Made by a program: the position numbers and the translations under genes. A stretch of DNA of 45,466 nt from Euryarchaeota archaeon UBA549 (GTDB lineage Archaea > Thermoplasmatota > Poseidoniia > Poseidoniales > Poseidoniaceae). Positions 1 through 9,019 of this stretch are shown piece after piece. Under the pieces are notes generated by a model. The model saw only the letters and a program-made list of their open reading frames with translations. It was not told where the DNA came from and searched no databases. Where the stretch lies: NCBI GenBank assembly GCA_002495645.1, contig DAGF01000095.1, forward strand, positions 1 to 45,466. The letters are read 5' to 3'. The first letter of the stretch is position 1. The number at the start of each line of letters is the position of its first letter.

Positions 1-81
1 TCGAGCCCCGCTCCCGGCACCACCGATTCACCCCCTGCTCAACACTCAAAATGAAAGACGGTTTGGCTCGGTTTGAGCGAC

Positions 82-780
82 ATGTCAAACGCACTGCTTC
101 GCATGGACAACATTGAACGACATTACGAAACCCCTGCTGGCGTAGTCAAAGCGCTTGATGGCGTGAGTTTCGACATTCACGAAGGAGAACGGGTCATCTT
201 GCTCGGGCCGTCGGGCTCAGGAAAAACCACCCTGCTCAACTGTCTCTCGGCCTTGGACAGCCCCACGGGAGGCACCTACAGTTTCCTTGGAGAAGATGTT
301 CCTCGTAACCATTCGGAAAAAATGACCTCGTTTCGAAGGGACAACATCGGCTACGTCTTCCAATTCTTCAATTTGCTTCAAGACCTGACGGTGCTGGAAA
401 ACATCCTGCTCATCCAAGAACTCGCAGGCAAAAAAGACCCTGCACGAGCCAAAGAATTGCTCGGACTTGTCGGATTGGATGCGGAAGTCAACCGATTCCC
501 CGGTGAAATCAGCGGCGGCCAGCAACAACGTGTTGCCATTGCTCGCAGCATTGCCAAGCGGCCTACCTTGCTACTGGGAGATGAATTGACGGGCAATCTG
601 GACACGGAGACGTCAAACAAGGTCATGGAGGCCTTGGTCAGCGCTTGCAAGCAGGAAAACATCACTTCCGTCTTTGTCACACACGACGAGGGTTTGGTCA
701 GGTACGCCACCCGTGTAATTCGCATTGACAGTGGGAAGATTGTCTCGGATGAACAGATTGCCAAGGACGAAGAAGCTTGA
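82..780 (+). CDS. ABC transporter ATP-binding subunit, MacB/LolD/FtsE type
   Basis: This is the nucleotide-binding subunit of a type VII (MacB/LolD-like) ABC system. It would hydrolyse ATP on the inner face of the membrane to drive the FtsX-like permease encoded next. Visible motifs are Walker A GPSGSGKTT, a Q-loop in YVFQFFNLL, the signature ISGGQQQRVAIARS, Walker B followed by GDELTGNLD, and the switch histidine in FVTHDE. The family usually has DEPTG after Walker B; here the proline is leucine, while the catalytic glutamate is kept. The length (232 aa) is normal for stand-alone ATPases of this family. I chose the ATG at 82. A TTG at 73 is also in frame and has TCAAAA (46-51) 22-27 nt before it, so the start is uncertain by three codons. 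The permease follows after 9 nt, so the two form an operon. The substrate (lipid, peptide or lipoprotein) cannot be read from the sequence. Confidence 0.93.
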   Translation: MSNALLRMDNIERHYETPAGVVKALDGVSFDIHEGERVILLGPSGSGKTTLLNCLSALDSPTGGTYSFLGEDVPRNHSEKMTSFRRDNIGYVFQFFNLLQDLTVLENILLIQELAGKKDPARAKELLGLVGLDAEVNRFPGEISGGQQQRVAIARSIAKRPTLLLGDELTGNLDTETSNKVMEALVSACKQENITSVFVTHDEGLVRYATRVIRIDSGKIVSDEQIAKDEEA

Positions 781-784
781 GGTG
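779..784 (+). promoter_or_regulatory. Shine-Dalgarno GAGGTG for the FtsX-like permease
   Basis: GAGGTG overlaps the TGA stop (778-780) of the ATPase gene and lies 5 nt before the ATG at 790. It matches the archaeal anti-Shine-Dalgarno and implies translational coupling of the two ABC subunits. Confidence 0.6.
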
Positions 785-789
785 GTACG

Positions 790-3231
790 ATGTCAAACCT
801 TCTCAACAAACGCTTGGCGAGGAGCCTGTGGCGAACCAAACTTCGCCTCCTGGCCGTCGTATTGATGGTCTCGGTTGGTGTCTTTGCTGGCATCACCTTT
901 GGCGGTTATTCACACAACGTCGAGGGCATGTACGAGACCCTTCAAGGCGATGACGAGGAAGGAGCCAACCTCGCCGATTTGTGGATAGACAACCGAAGCG
1001 CTTCATGGTCAGCCGGGGACGTCCGTACGTTCTGCAGTGCATTGGAGACATCGTGGCCCTCCACCATCGCAGCCCTTGACTCCTGTGAAGGGCGAACCAT
1101 CGTTCAAGGCACCATGTTCCACACCAACGATACGGGGACGCACATCATCAATTCCCTCTGGCACGGCATTCCCGATGACGCCAACGCCGACAAAGTTTGG
1201 ATGCCAGACGGCCACACCGAAGGAAGGGTGGCATCAAGTGCTGATGAAATCGTCATTGACGCTCACGTCGTTGAAGCCCTTGATTTGTCCCTTGGTGACA
1301 CTGTGCTCATCGGGGCCGGAAGTGCCTCTGCAGAGTTCACCATCGTCGGCATCGGCTACCATCCGCTTCACGTGTTCATGGCCCCCGAAGGCTCGCTCTT
1401 CCCACCCGAAGCAGGCCAATACGTCGTCGGCTATGTCTCCGACAGCGGCATGGCACGCTTGACCAACACGTCCCTTGGCGATAGCAACACCCTTCTTTTG
1501 GACATTGAGGGTTCCCCCTCCTTTGACCTCCCAGATACCGAAGCCTACGAAGGCGAGGAAATCGATGCGGTCAAAGCCCTTGTTTCTGACGCCCTCAGCG
1601 TCGCTGAATTGGACGGTCGTGTAAGGGATAGAGGACAAAACGAGCCTGTTGAAATCATGCGTCAAGACCTCGAAAGTGCGAAGCGGTCCAGCGTGCCATT
1701 CACCGTCATGATTGCGGCCATCGCCTCCATCACCATCGTGCTCAGTCTCCAACGACTCGTCCAAAGCCAGGCCAAGGAAATCGCCGTTCTTCGAACCCTT
1801 GGTGTGAACCGAACCTCGCTGATGACGGGGTACCTGATCGCTCCACTCGCCATCGGTGCCGTGGGTTGTGGCCTTGGTGCCATGATGGGTCCGTGGGGCG
1901 TCAACGGCATGCTGGATTTCTACGAAGGCATCGTCGGCTTGCCCATCACCGAACGCGAAGTACCGTTGTCCTTGTACACCAGCATCATGATTCCCACCAT
2001 GCTGGTCGTGTTCCTCTCCGGCGCATTCCCCGCTTGGAAATCCAGTCGCCTCGACCCGCTTGAGGTGTTGAGTGGCCAAAACCAAGTGCGAGTGGGTTCC
2101 AACCTTTTGCGTCGCCTCACCTCATGGATGCCCACCACGTTGGGTCTGTCCATTCGTTCCAGCGTTCGCAAGCCCGTCCGATTGTTCATGACCTTCCTCG
2201 CCGTTGGCATTTCCCTGATGCTCTTTGGTTCGGTGCAAATGATGTCAGCAGGCATCGAAGACACCATCGTCGGTGGGCTTGAGGACCAGCAATCATGGGA
2301 CGCCCAAGTCTACATCAGTCAAGGTGGAGAAGCCGAAGTCATCGCATGGGCCGAGGAGCGCGGTGCCACCTACGAGCCCATCATCGAAATGCCGCTTGGG
2401 TCCGTGGAGGATGCGGATGGGGTAGATCGCGTGTTTACTTTGGTCGGCTTTGATTCCTTTGAGGAAGGGATGCGGAGCGTCAACGTCATTGAGGGCGAAC
2501 AACCCTTACCGAGTGATGGTGCCAGTCAAGTCATGCTCGACGAAGGCGCCATGGCCTTCTTGGGGTGGACTGTGGGTGAGAAACACACCGTCCTTGTGAA
2601 CGGCGCCGAACACGATGTCAGCGTTGTCGGCGTGACCCGAGGAGAATTGGCTCGAACCATGTACTTCCTTCGTGCCGACCTCGGTGAAGCCTTGGGCGTC
2701 AATGCGACCTCGATGTACATCGCTTTGCCGGACGGTGTTGAGGTGGATGCTTCCCTCGCTGAAATCTCCATGGGTGTGGTTGAACGCCAATCACTCATTG
2801 ACGGCATGAACAGCCTCATTGAACAGCAAACGCAAATCTTCCAGGCCATGATGTATCTCGGGCTCATGTTCACCATCGCCGTCATGTTCAACACGATGAT
2901 CATGAACGTCGCCGAGCGAGATTTCGAACTCGCCACCCTCCGTGTTTTGGGCGCCTCAACGCGGAGTTTAGGCTTCATGCTCCTGTTTGAGAGCCTCCTC
3001 ATTGGCATCATCGGTGGGCTGGTGGGCGTGGCCTTTGCTTACGGTGGGGCCGTTGGTTTGGCTGCTTCCTTCTCTTCCTGGCAGTTCTATGTCGCCATCG
3101 TCATCGTGCCGAGCGTCGCCTACCAACTCATGGCGGGTGTCATCATCATCGCCGTCGCCATGACACCCATTGGCATTTGGCGCTTGCGTCGGATGGACTT
3201 GGTTGAGAAAGTCAAGGACCTGTCTCAGTGA
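790..3231 (+). CDS. FtsX-like ABC transporter permease (duplicated, MacB/LolC type)
   Basis: This 813-aa membrane protein is the permease partner of the preceding ATPase. An N-terminal membrane segment (about residues 19-37) is followed by a large extracytoplasmic domain to about residue 300. A first FtsX block of several membrane segments follows (about 303-425, including VMIAAIASITIVLSLQ and a conserved-looking AVLRTLGVNR coupling region). A second half repeats the plan: a membrane segment near 465-485, an extracytoplasmic domain, and a C-terminal FtsX block (about 690-800, including LATLRVLGAS). This duplicated architecture is typical of about 800-residue FtsX/DUF214 permeases that act as mechanotransmission devices rather than channels. 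The exported or extracted substrate is unknown, and no MacA-like adaptor is encoded nearby. Confidence in the family is high; confidence in the role is low. Confidence 0.93.
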   Translation: MSNLLNKRLARSLWRTKLRLLAVVLMVSVGVFAGITFGGYSHNVEGMYETLQGDDEEGANLADLWIDNRSASWSAGDVRTFCSALETSWPSTIAALDSCEGRTIVQGTMFHTNDTGTHIINSLWHGIPDDANADKVWMPDGHTEGRVASSADEIVIDAHVVEALDLSLGDTVLIGAGSASAEFTIVGIGYHPLHVFMAPEGSLFPPEAGQYVVGYVSDSGMARLTNTSLGDSNTLLLDIEGSPSFDLPDTEAYEGEEIDAVKALVSDALSVAELDGRVRDRGQNEPVEIMRQDLESAKRSSVPFTVMIAAIASITIVLSLQRLVQSQAKEIAVLRTLGVNRTSLMTGYLIAPLAIGAVGCGLGAMMGPWGVNGMLDFYEGIVGLPITEREVPLSLYTSIMIPTMLVVFLSGAFPAWKSSRLDPLEVLSGQNQVRVGSNLLRRLTSWMPTTLGLSIRSSVRKPVRLFMTFLAVGISLMLFGSVQMMSAGIEDTIVGGLEDQQSWDAQVYISQGGEAEVIAWAEERGATYEPIIEMPLGSVEDADGVDRVFTLVGFDSFEEGMRSVNVIEGEQPLPSDGASQVMLDEGAMAFLGWTVGEKHTVLVNGAEHDVSVVGVTRGELARTMYFLRADLGEALGVNATSMYIALPDGVEVDASLAEISMGVVERQSLIDGMNSLIEQQTQIFQAMMYLGLMFTIAVMFNTMIMNVAERDFELATLRVLGASTRSLGFMLLFESLLIGIIGGLVGVAFAYGGAVGLAASFSSWQFYVAIVIVPSVAYQLMAGVIIIAVAMTPIGIWRLRRMDLVEKVKDLSQ

Positions 3232-3270
3232 AGCGATTCATTCATGGGGCGACTTCACCTCCTGCTTTGC

Positions 3271-4626
3271 ATGGTGGAACTACCAGAACCCGGTCGTCGC
3301 ATCAAAGCGCGTGTCTCCACCCACAACGAAACGGCGGAACATGTTGGCCTTGTCCTGCCACCCGCAGCTCCAAAACACATTTCCATCAAACTGGACAACG
3401 GCTACAATGTCTCTTACCCCGCCGAGGCCGTTCAGGAATGGGAAGAACTCGACCCCATCCAGCCTCCTGCTGGTGGGGACTTGCACCGTCCGGCTGAAGA
3501 CGAATCACTCCCTCGGGTTCGCTTGATTCACACCGGCGGAACCATCGCTTCCAAAGTCGATTACGCCACGGGCGCCGTCGAGGCCAAATTCGAGCCGGAG
3601 GAGATGCTTGACGCCATACCCGAACTGGCACAAATCGCCCGTTTGGACGCCGTGAAAATCGGGAACATGTTCAGCGATGATATTCGCCCCCACCACTGGA
3701 ACATCATGGCCAGCGCGTGTGCCGATGCCTTTGCTGACGGTTGTCGTGGCGTGGTTATCGCCCACGGCACCGACACGCTTCACATCACCTCTTCAGCCCT
3801 CAACTTCGCCTTTGCCGGCAAAGGAACGCGCCCCGCTGGTCCCATCGTCATGGTTGGCTCTCAGCGCTCAAGCGACCGAGGTTCATCGGACGCCACGGAG
3901 AACCTTCTCGCTGCCGTGCACTGGGCTGCTACAGGCCCGCTCCCCGTTGGTGATGCTGGCGATTCGGTCTGTGTGGTGATGCACGACACACAGAGCGACG
4001 GCGTCATGGCGGTCCATTCGGGCCTTGCGGTTCGCAAGATGCACTCCACTCGACGGGACGCGTTCCAAGCGGTGAACGGCCAACCCATCGCAAGGGTTGA
4101 GGTCACCCCGGATGGCTTCGAGACCACACACCTTCCTTGGTATGAAGAGGCACGAAATGAAGCGAATGAACGACCAATTGCGCAGAAGCCCACCACGTAC
4201 GAGCCAGGTCAACGCTTTGCACAATTCATTGCCGGGCCTTGGTTGTATGCAGAACAGATTGAAGCCGTGGTGAACACCGGTGTTCAAGGCGTCATCATCC
4301 ACGGGACGGGTCTTGGCCACCTCCCCATTGATGACCCACAAAACGATGCTCCTGAAAACGCCCTTTTGTGGCGGGCCTTGACACGATGCGTCAACAGAGA
4401 ATTGCCGGTGCTCATCGTCAACCAATGCATCCACGGGCCGGTCGACATGAACGTCTACTCGAAAGGGCGAAAACAGCAGGCTATGGGCCTCTTGGGCCAC
4501 GGCGTGAGTTCAACACCCGAAGCCATGACGGCAAAGCTGCACTGGGTGCTGTCCCAAAACATGGACATCAAGCAGGCGCTTGCCTCAAACTTGTGCGGCG
4601 AACACCGAGCGGCCTTGTGGGAATGA
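3271..4626 (+). CDS. gatD: Glutamyl-tRNA(Gln) amidotransferase subunit D
   Basis: GatD is the glutaminase half of the archaeal GatDE amidotransferase, which converts Glu-tRNA(Gln) to Gln-tRNA(Gln). A small N-terminal GatD domain (ending around IKLDNGYNVSYP) precedes an L-asparaginase-like domain. The two nucleophile motifs are HTGGTIAS and AHGTDT, followed by the GatD hallmark GSQRSSDRGSSD. The length (451 aa) is normal. An ATG at 3244 in the same frame would add nine residues (MGRLHLLLC), which look unlike a GatD N-terminus, so the ATG at 3271 is preferred. No Shine-Dalgarno is seen at either. The gene follows the ABC permease after about 40 nt on the same strand. Its partner gatE is not in the window. 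GatD is found only in archaea, so this gene helps place the contig. Confidence 0.93.
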   Translation: MVELPEPGRRIKARVSTHNETAEHVGLVLPPAAPKHISIKLDNGYNVSYPAEAVQEWEELDPIQPPAGGDLHRPAEDESLPRVRLIHTGGTIASKVDYATGAVEAKFEPEEMLDAIPELAQIARLDAVKIGNMFSDDIRPHHWNIMASACADAFADGCRGVVIAHGTDTLHITSSALNFAFAGKGTRPAGPIVMVGSQRSSDRGSSDATENLLAAVHWAATGPLPVGDAGDSVCVVMHDTQSDGVMAVHSGLAVRKMHSTRRDAFQAVNGQPIARVEVTPDGFETTHLPWYEEARNEANERPIAQKPTTYEPGQRFAQFIAGPWLYAEQIEAVVNTGVQGVIIHGTGLGHLPIDDPQNDAPENALLWRALTRCVNRELPVLIVNQCIHGPVDMNVYSKGRKQQAMGLLGHGVSSTPEAMTAKLHWVLSQNMDIKQALASNLCGEHRAALWE

Positions 4627-4629
4627 GCG

Positions 4630-4642
4630 TTTGAATCAAAAA
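4630..4642 (+). promoter_or_regulatory. Candidate TATA element for the acyl-CoA carboxylase gene
   Basis: TTTGAATCAAAAA lies in the 38-nt gap after gatD, 23-35 nt before the GTG at 4665. It resembles the TTTCAA/TTGAAA elements at other transcription-unit starts in this window. This gene also has a Shine-Dalgarno-like sequence, so promoter use is uncertain. Confidence 0.35.
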
Positions 4643-4649
4643 CCGAGTC

Positions 4650-4658
4650 GGATGTGAT
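4650..4658 (+). promoter_or_regulatory. Shine-Dalgarno GGATGTGAT deciding the GTG start at 4665
   Basis: GGATGTGAT differs from the full anti-Shine-Dalgarno complement GGAGGTGAT at one base and sits 6 nt before the GTG at 4665. It supports initiation at that GTG. Confidence 0.5.
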
Positions 4659-4664
4659 TGAACC

Positions 4665-6227
4665 GTGGACAGTCAAGCCAACGATGCCCTGGAAGACCTC
4701 CGTGCCAAGCGTGAAAGCGCTCGGCTGGGTGGAGGTTTGAAGCGTCAAGAAGCCATTCGTTCAAGCGGACGAGGCACAGCGAGGGACCGCATCGGCCTTC
4801 TCCTTGACGAGGGTTCCTTCCTCGAGGTTGACACCTTCGTCACCCACCGAACCGACGACCACAACATGTTCCTCCACCAAACGTTGGGCGACGGTGTTGT
4901 CACCGGGCAGGGCACCATTGAGGGACGAAGAGTCTACTGTTTTGCTCAAGATTTCAGCGTCCACGGCGGCAGCATGGGCGAGATGCACGCCCTGAAAATC
5001 GCCAAGATCGTTGAGATGGCCGAGCGAGCAAAAGCACCCCTCATCGCCATGTGGGACGGCGGCGGCCAGCGTGCACAGGACGGCGTGAATGCACTGGCTG
5101 GTACCGGCGAAATGTTGGACCGTTTGGTGCAATGCAGCGGGCGCATCCCGATGATCAGCGTCGTCCTCGGACCGGTGGTTGGTGTTTCAGCGCTGGCGGC
5201 TTCTCTTTCCGATTTCACCATCTTGGGTGAAGAACACGGCCAACTCTTCCTTTCCTCACCTCTTGAAACGCCGGAGGTCATCAGCGGCGAAGTCGACGCT
5301 GCCGGCCTTGGCGGCGCAAACCTCCACGCCTCTCGATCCGGGATTGCTTCCCTGATTGCCGATGACGAGGAAGACGCCTGCGAGTTGGCTGCAACCATCC
5401 TCTCCTACCTTCCCGACCACAACATGGCCGACCCACCGGAAGTGCCAACAGGCGACCCAACCACACGGCTCAACGAGACCCTGCAGGACATCGTTCCCGA
5501 CAACCCCAACAAGCCCTACGACATGGTCAGCGTGGTTGAGGAAGTTGTTGACGACGGGGTGTTCATGGAACTCTTCCCCGCTTACGCCGACAACATCATC
5601 ATTGGATTTGCACGGATGAACGGCTCAACCGTGGGCGTGGTTGGCAATCAACCCAAAGTGCTGGCGGGCTGTCTTGATATTGACGCCTCCATCAAAGCGG
5701 CGAGGTTCATTCGCACCTGCGACGCCTTCAACATTCCACTGCTCACGTTCGAAGACGTGCCGGGATTCCTTCCTGGTGTCGTCCAAGAATGGGGTGGTAT
5801 CATTCGCCATGGCGCAAAACTCCTCTTTGCTTACGCTGAGGCCACCGTGCCCAAGTTGACCCTCGTCACCCGCAAAGCCTACGGCGGCGCCTACCTCGCC
5901 ATGTCCTGTAAGCACCTGCAAAGTGATTACAACGTGGCCTGGCCCACCGCTGAACTCGCCGTCATGGGAGCTGAAGGTGCGGTGAACATCATTCATCGGA
6001 GGGAGATTGGCGCTGTGCCCGATGAGGAAAAGGAAGGGGTTCGCCAGCGACTGGTCGACGAGTACAAAGCCAAATTCGGCGACCCATACGTGGCGGCACG
6101 AAACGGTTGGTTGGACGATGTCATCGAACCACAAGAAAGCCGCTTGCGACTGTGCCGCGCCCTCAACATTCTGAAGTCAAAGCGAGAATGGTCGCCGCCC
6201 AAGAAACACGGGAACATCCCGCTATAA
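4665..6227 (+). CDS. Acyl-CoA carboxylase carboxyltransferase subunit (propionyl-/methylmalonyl-CoA type)
   Basis: This 520-aa crotonase-fold carboxyltransferase would move CO2 from carboxybiotin to an acyl-CoA, or in the reverse direction in a decarboxylase. Length and ends match PccB/MmdA: an N-terminal helical part, then DFSVHGGSMGEMHALKI, the first oxyanion-hole region near DGGGQRAQDG (131-140), a second half with RKAYGGAYLAMS, and the family C-terminus KKHGNIPL. The usual SGGAR before the oxyanion hole reads GGGQR here. The gene starts with GTG. No biotin carboxylase or biotin carrier gene is in the window, so the physiological substrate (propionyl-CoA, acetyl-CoA or methylmalonyl-CoA) is inferred only by family. 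The stop codon (6225-6227) directly abuts the stop of the convergent gene at 6228, with no spacer. Confidence 0.9.
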   Translation: MDSQANDALEDLRAKRESARLGGGLKRQEAIRSSGRGTARDRIGLLLDEGSFLEVDTFVTHRTDDHNMFLHQTLGDGVVTGQGTIEGRRVYCFAQDFSVHGGSMGEMHALKIAKIVEMAERAKAPLIAMWDGGGQRAQDGVNALAGTGEMLDRLVQCSGRIPMISVVLGPVVGVSALAASLSDFTILGEEHGQLFLSSPLETPEVISGEVDAAGLGGANLHASRSGIASLIADDEEDACELAATILSYLPDHNMADPPEVPTGDPTTRLNETLQDIVPDNPNKPYDMVSVVEEVVDDGVFMELFPAYADNIIIGFARMNGSTVGVVGNQPKVLAGCLDIDASIKAARFIRTCDAFNIPLLTFEDVPGFLPGVVQEWGGIIRHGAKLLFAYAEATVPKLTLVTRKAYGGAYLAMSCKHLQSDYNVAWPTAELAVMGAEGAVNIIHRREIGAVPDEEKEGVRQRLVDEYKAKFGDPYVAARNGWLDDVIEPQESRLRLCRALNILKSKREWSPPKKHGNIPL

Positions 6228-8975
6228 TCACTTCAACCGGTTGGCTCGGGCCAAGAGGCCGCCGCCTCCGGACGCCGTTTCAACCGGTTCCGGCTCGGAT
6301 ACATCGACGGCTTCGGCAACATCCTCGCGGCTGCGTAAGAACATGGCGGCTCCAGCGATGAGTCCGACCAAGAGGACAAGCCCTGCACCCACGAACAAGC
6401 CACTGCCCAAACCACCTGCATCGTCCTGTCCGGCGTCGTTTTGACCGTTGTTCGTGGCGTTGGACGAGGAGGGGTCAAAGACGATGTTGGCCACAACGCT
6501 GCGGCCCAATTCTGCATCGTAAATCTCAAGCTCGATGTAAACGGAAGTGGACGAATCTCCGTTGATAGGGAGGAGTGTCACGCACTGGTACACCCCGTTT
6601 GTGCTGCTCAAGCAGGAATGATTCACGGCCACGTTCACATTGTCGACCGAAACATTTGCATCGGTGCTCACTGCACCGTCAACATCGGTCACCGACCAGT
6701 ACATATTGGCCGTAGAGCCGCCCAGCAACTGGACCGATTCAATGTTGACAAACGGCAGGTCAGCCACCGGTTCAACCGTCAATGTAAGCGCCGCACTGTG
6801 CGTGGTTGAACCGTCGGTTACGTTCAGCCAGACATCCTCGATGACACCAAAGAAATCCGTCCTTGGCGTGAAGACCATCGAGTTGTTGACTTGGGAAATT
6901 GATACATCGGCTGTACCGCCCTCAAACGTCCATGTCAACGGATCGCCGTCAACATCGTAGGCCAGCGGCCCCAAATCCAACATCATCGTTTCATCCTCGT
7001 TCATGGTCAGATTACCCCACGTAGAACTGTTGATGGTTACGGGGTCGTTCACGGGATTCACCACGACCGGGATTTCCAGCACCAGCGATGGATTCACGCC
7101 ATCGGAAACCGAGGCCTGCAAAACGGTCGCTCCGTGTTGATTTGGCAGAGGTGTAAGGGTCAGTTGGGCACCTTGGATGCTGTAGCGAATCGGCGATTGT
7201 GTACCGCTTTGTTCACCGTCAATTCGGATGTCAAGGTCCTCGCCTTCCGGGTCGGAAACCACCTCGAGAAGATTGTACGCCATGCTCGGCCCGTCCTCGT
7301 CCATTTCCTGAATCGGGACGGTTCCGTCCTTGACGGGTGGGTCGTCGACCGGCGTGAGCACGACCCGTAGTTGGGTCGTTGCTTCATCCAAGGTCAAACC
7401 ATCGCTGCGCAAGACAACATCGAGTTTGCACTCTCCCAACCATTCCTCCTCCAAGGCGTGGGCAACGACGAGGGACAGGCCGTCTTCAGCGATACTGACG
7501 CCGAAATGGTTGGCGTCAACACCCGAGAGACTGGCATTCACCAAACGAACGGCTTGCCCGTCAGGGTCAACGGCGATGCTGGATGCGTTCAGGGCTTTCT
7601 CGCCGTGTTGAGCCAGGTAAATCACCGGTTTGGGGGAGGTGAGCACAATGGGTGTGTTCTCCCGGAACACCGTGGTGGTGAAGAGACTCGGAGCGCCCTC
7701 CACCTCCACACGCATCCAGGCCTTTTGCAAACCTGGAGCGACGGGGGCAAGAGGATAAGCGCATCCTGCCGTGCCGTTGGAGGAGAGAGAGGCGACCGTT
7801 TCCCACGGCCCGTTGAACCATCCGCAGGTGATGTTCACGTCCCAGCCGGCTGGGAGTTGGGAAGCGTTCGTTCCGTCTCGAAGGGTCCAGTTCAGTTGGA
7901 TGTCAAGCGTCTCGGTCCCGTTCACCACGGCTGAGGCGTTGTGGCTGACGTCTTGAGAAATCCAGCGAATGAAGGACGACGCAGTGAGGTCTTCGTCGAT
8001 GTAGGCGCTCCCGTCGCTGACCGTCCGGGGACCCTCTGCTCGGTTGAAGGCCGTCCGGAACTGGTCGTGCTCGCCATGGAGAACAGTGTCAAGATAGGCC
8101 ACAACGTGTTCGGAGGTGATGGAAATTTGCGCTGACTGACTCAGCGTAGCGTCACCATCGCTTTCAAAGAAATTTTGACTGTCCTGAAACTGGTAGTGAT
8201 TCGCTCCCAGCAAGTGCATCCAATGCCAGCCGATACCGGCGTATTCTTCTACGCGTTCCATCATCTCCTGTGAGGGCGCCACCTCATCCACGGTTCCCGT
8301 GATGAAGAGACCGGTGTTGGGCATTGGAGGGTTGGGGGGTGCAACCTGCTCCCACGAGAAACCTTCACCTACGCCCTCGAGATTGAGACCGAGACCGAAG
8401 AGCCCTCGCGGTGGATGAACGCCTTCTGATATTTCAGTAAAATCCCAGTACGGATAAGCGAGGTAGGTAGCTGCAGCGCCCAAGCCGTGGCCAGCGATGG
8501 CCCAATGGTCAAGGTCGATGTTGCCGGCGCTGCCCATGACATGGAGGTTGGTTTGATTCTGCTGATACATAATCTCGGCGAGGCTGGTCAGCAATTCAAG
8601 CGTCGCTTCAATATCCGTTTCGTCCGACATGGGTTGGGTGACGACCACGATGAATCCTCGCTTGGTCAGTTCTTCGGTCAGCAACGTGTAACTGTCAATG
8701 GATTCACCCGAATCGCCAATGAACACCAACCAAGAAAAGGGACCGTTACCGGCCATGTCTTTGTCCTCTCCGTCATACATGGCAGGGTAGACCATCCTCA
8801 CCTGAGGAGAAAAGGGGCCGTCAAGGCGAAAATCCGTCCATCCCACGGGGAAATCAGCCCCAACATGACGGTCTTCAAACGATGTCTCCTCCTCAAGCAA
8901 GGCCAAAACCGAAGGCGAAGCAAGCGAGAGGATAACAACGCATGTCAGCATCGTACGAAGGCGGAGCATGCTCAT
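6228..8975 (-). CDS. Membrane-anchored surface protein: alpha/beta-hydrolase domain without its serine, plus cadherin-like repeats
   Basis: This secreted protein has a signal peptide (TMLTCVVILSLASPSVLA) and then an alpha/beta-hydrolase domain of the PAF-acetylhydrolase/chlorophyllase-like kind (about 35-300). The nucleophile elbow reads AIAGHGLGAA instead of GHSxG, so the catalytic serine is glycine (codon GGC at 8486-8484, one base from AGC). The likely Asp (GTVDEVAP) and His (GANHYQF) are kept. The rest is beta-sandwich material. It includes at least three cadherin/dystroglycan-like repeats, recognisable by DPDG, DPEGED and DVDGDPLTW turns and by NPVNDP/PVDDPP linkers. A Ser/Asn/Gly/Asp linker, one membrane helix (LFVGAGLVLLVGLIAGAAMFL) and a short cytosolic tail follow. 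Starts at GTG 8978, ATG 8975 and ATG 8969 are all possible; TTTGAT at 9007-9002 fits 8975. It may bind rather than hydrolyse an ester or glycan. Confidence 0.8.
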   Translation of the reverse strand: MSMLRLRTMLTCVVILSLASPSVLALLEEETSFEDRHVGADFPVGWTDFRLDGPFSPQVRMVYPAMYDGEDKDMAGNGPFSWLVFIGDSGESIDSYTLLTEELTKRGFIVVVTQPMSDETDIEATLELLTSLAEIMYQQNQTNLHVMGSAGNIDLDHWAIAGHGLGAAATYLAYPYWDFTEISEGVHPPRGLFGLGLNLEGVGEGFSWEQVAPPNPPMPNTGLFITGTVDEVAPSQEMMERVEEYAGIGWHWMHLLGANHYQFQDSQNFFESDGDATLSQSAQISITSEHVVAYLDTVLHGEHDQFRTAFNRAEGPRTVSDGSAYIDEDLTASSFIRWISQDVSHNASAVVNGTETLDIQLNWTLRDGTNASQLPAGWDVNITCGWFNGPWETVASLSSNGTAGCAYPLAPVAPGLQKAWMRVEVEGAPSLFTTTVFRENTPIVLTSPKPVIYLAQHGEKALNASSIAVDPDGQAVRLVNASLSGVDANHFGVSIAEDGLSLVVAHALEEEWLGECKLDVVLRSDGLTLDEATTQLRVVLTPVDDPPVKDGTVPIQEMDEDGPSMAYNLLEVVSDPEGEDLDIRIDGEQSGTQSPIRYSIQGAQLTLTPLPNQHGATVLQASVSDGVNPSLVLEIPVVVNPVNDPVTINSSTWGNLTMNEDETMMLDLGPLAYDVDGDPLTWTFEGGTADVSISQVNNSMVFTPRTDFFGVIEDVWLNVTDGSTTHSAALTLTVEPVADLPFVNIESVQLLGGSTANMYWSVTDVDGAVSTDANVSVDNVNVAVNHSCLSSTNGVYQCVTLLPINGDSSTSVYIELEIYDAELGRSVVANIVFDPSSSNATNNGQNDAGQDDAGGLGSGLFVGAGLVLLVGLIAGAAMFLRSREDVAEAVDVSEPEPVETASGGGGLLARANRLK

Positions 8976-9001
8976 CACTCAACCCGTGGTGAACGCTGTG
9001 C

Positions 9002-9007
9002 ATCAAA
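9002..9007 (-). promoter_or_regulatory. Candidate TATA element for the hydrolase-like surface protein
   Basis: TTTGAT on the minus strand lies 27-32 nt before the ATG at 8975, in the 41-nt gap after aroE. It fits the promoter pattern seen at other genes here. Confidence 0.35.
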
Positions 9008-9019
9008 GAGTCTTTCCAT

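Noticed and set aside
7371..7934. Plus-strand frame of 187 codons within the cadherin-like region
   Set aside because: It is a shadow of the minus-strand gene, with no start signal and no domain.
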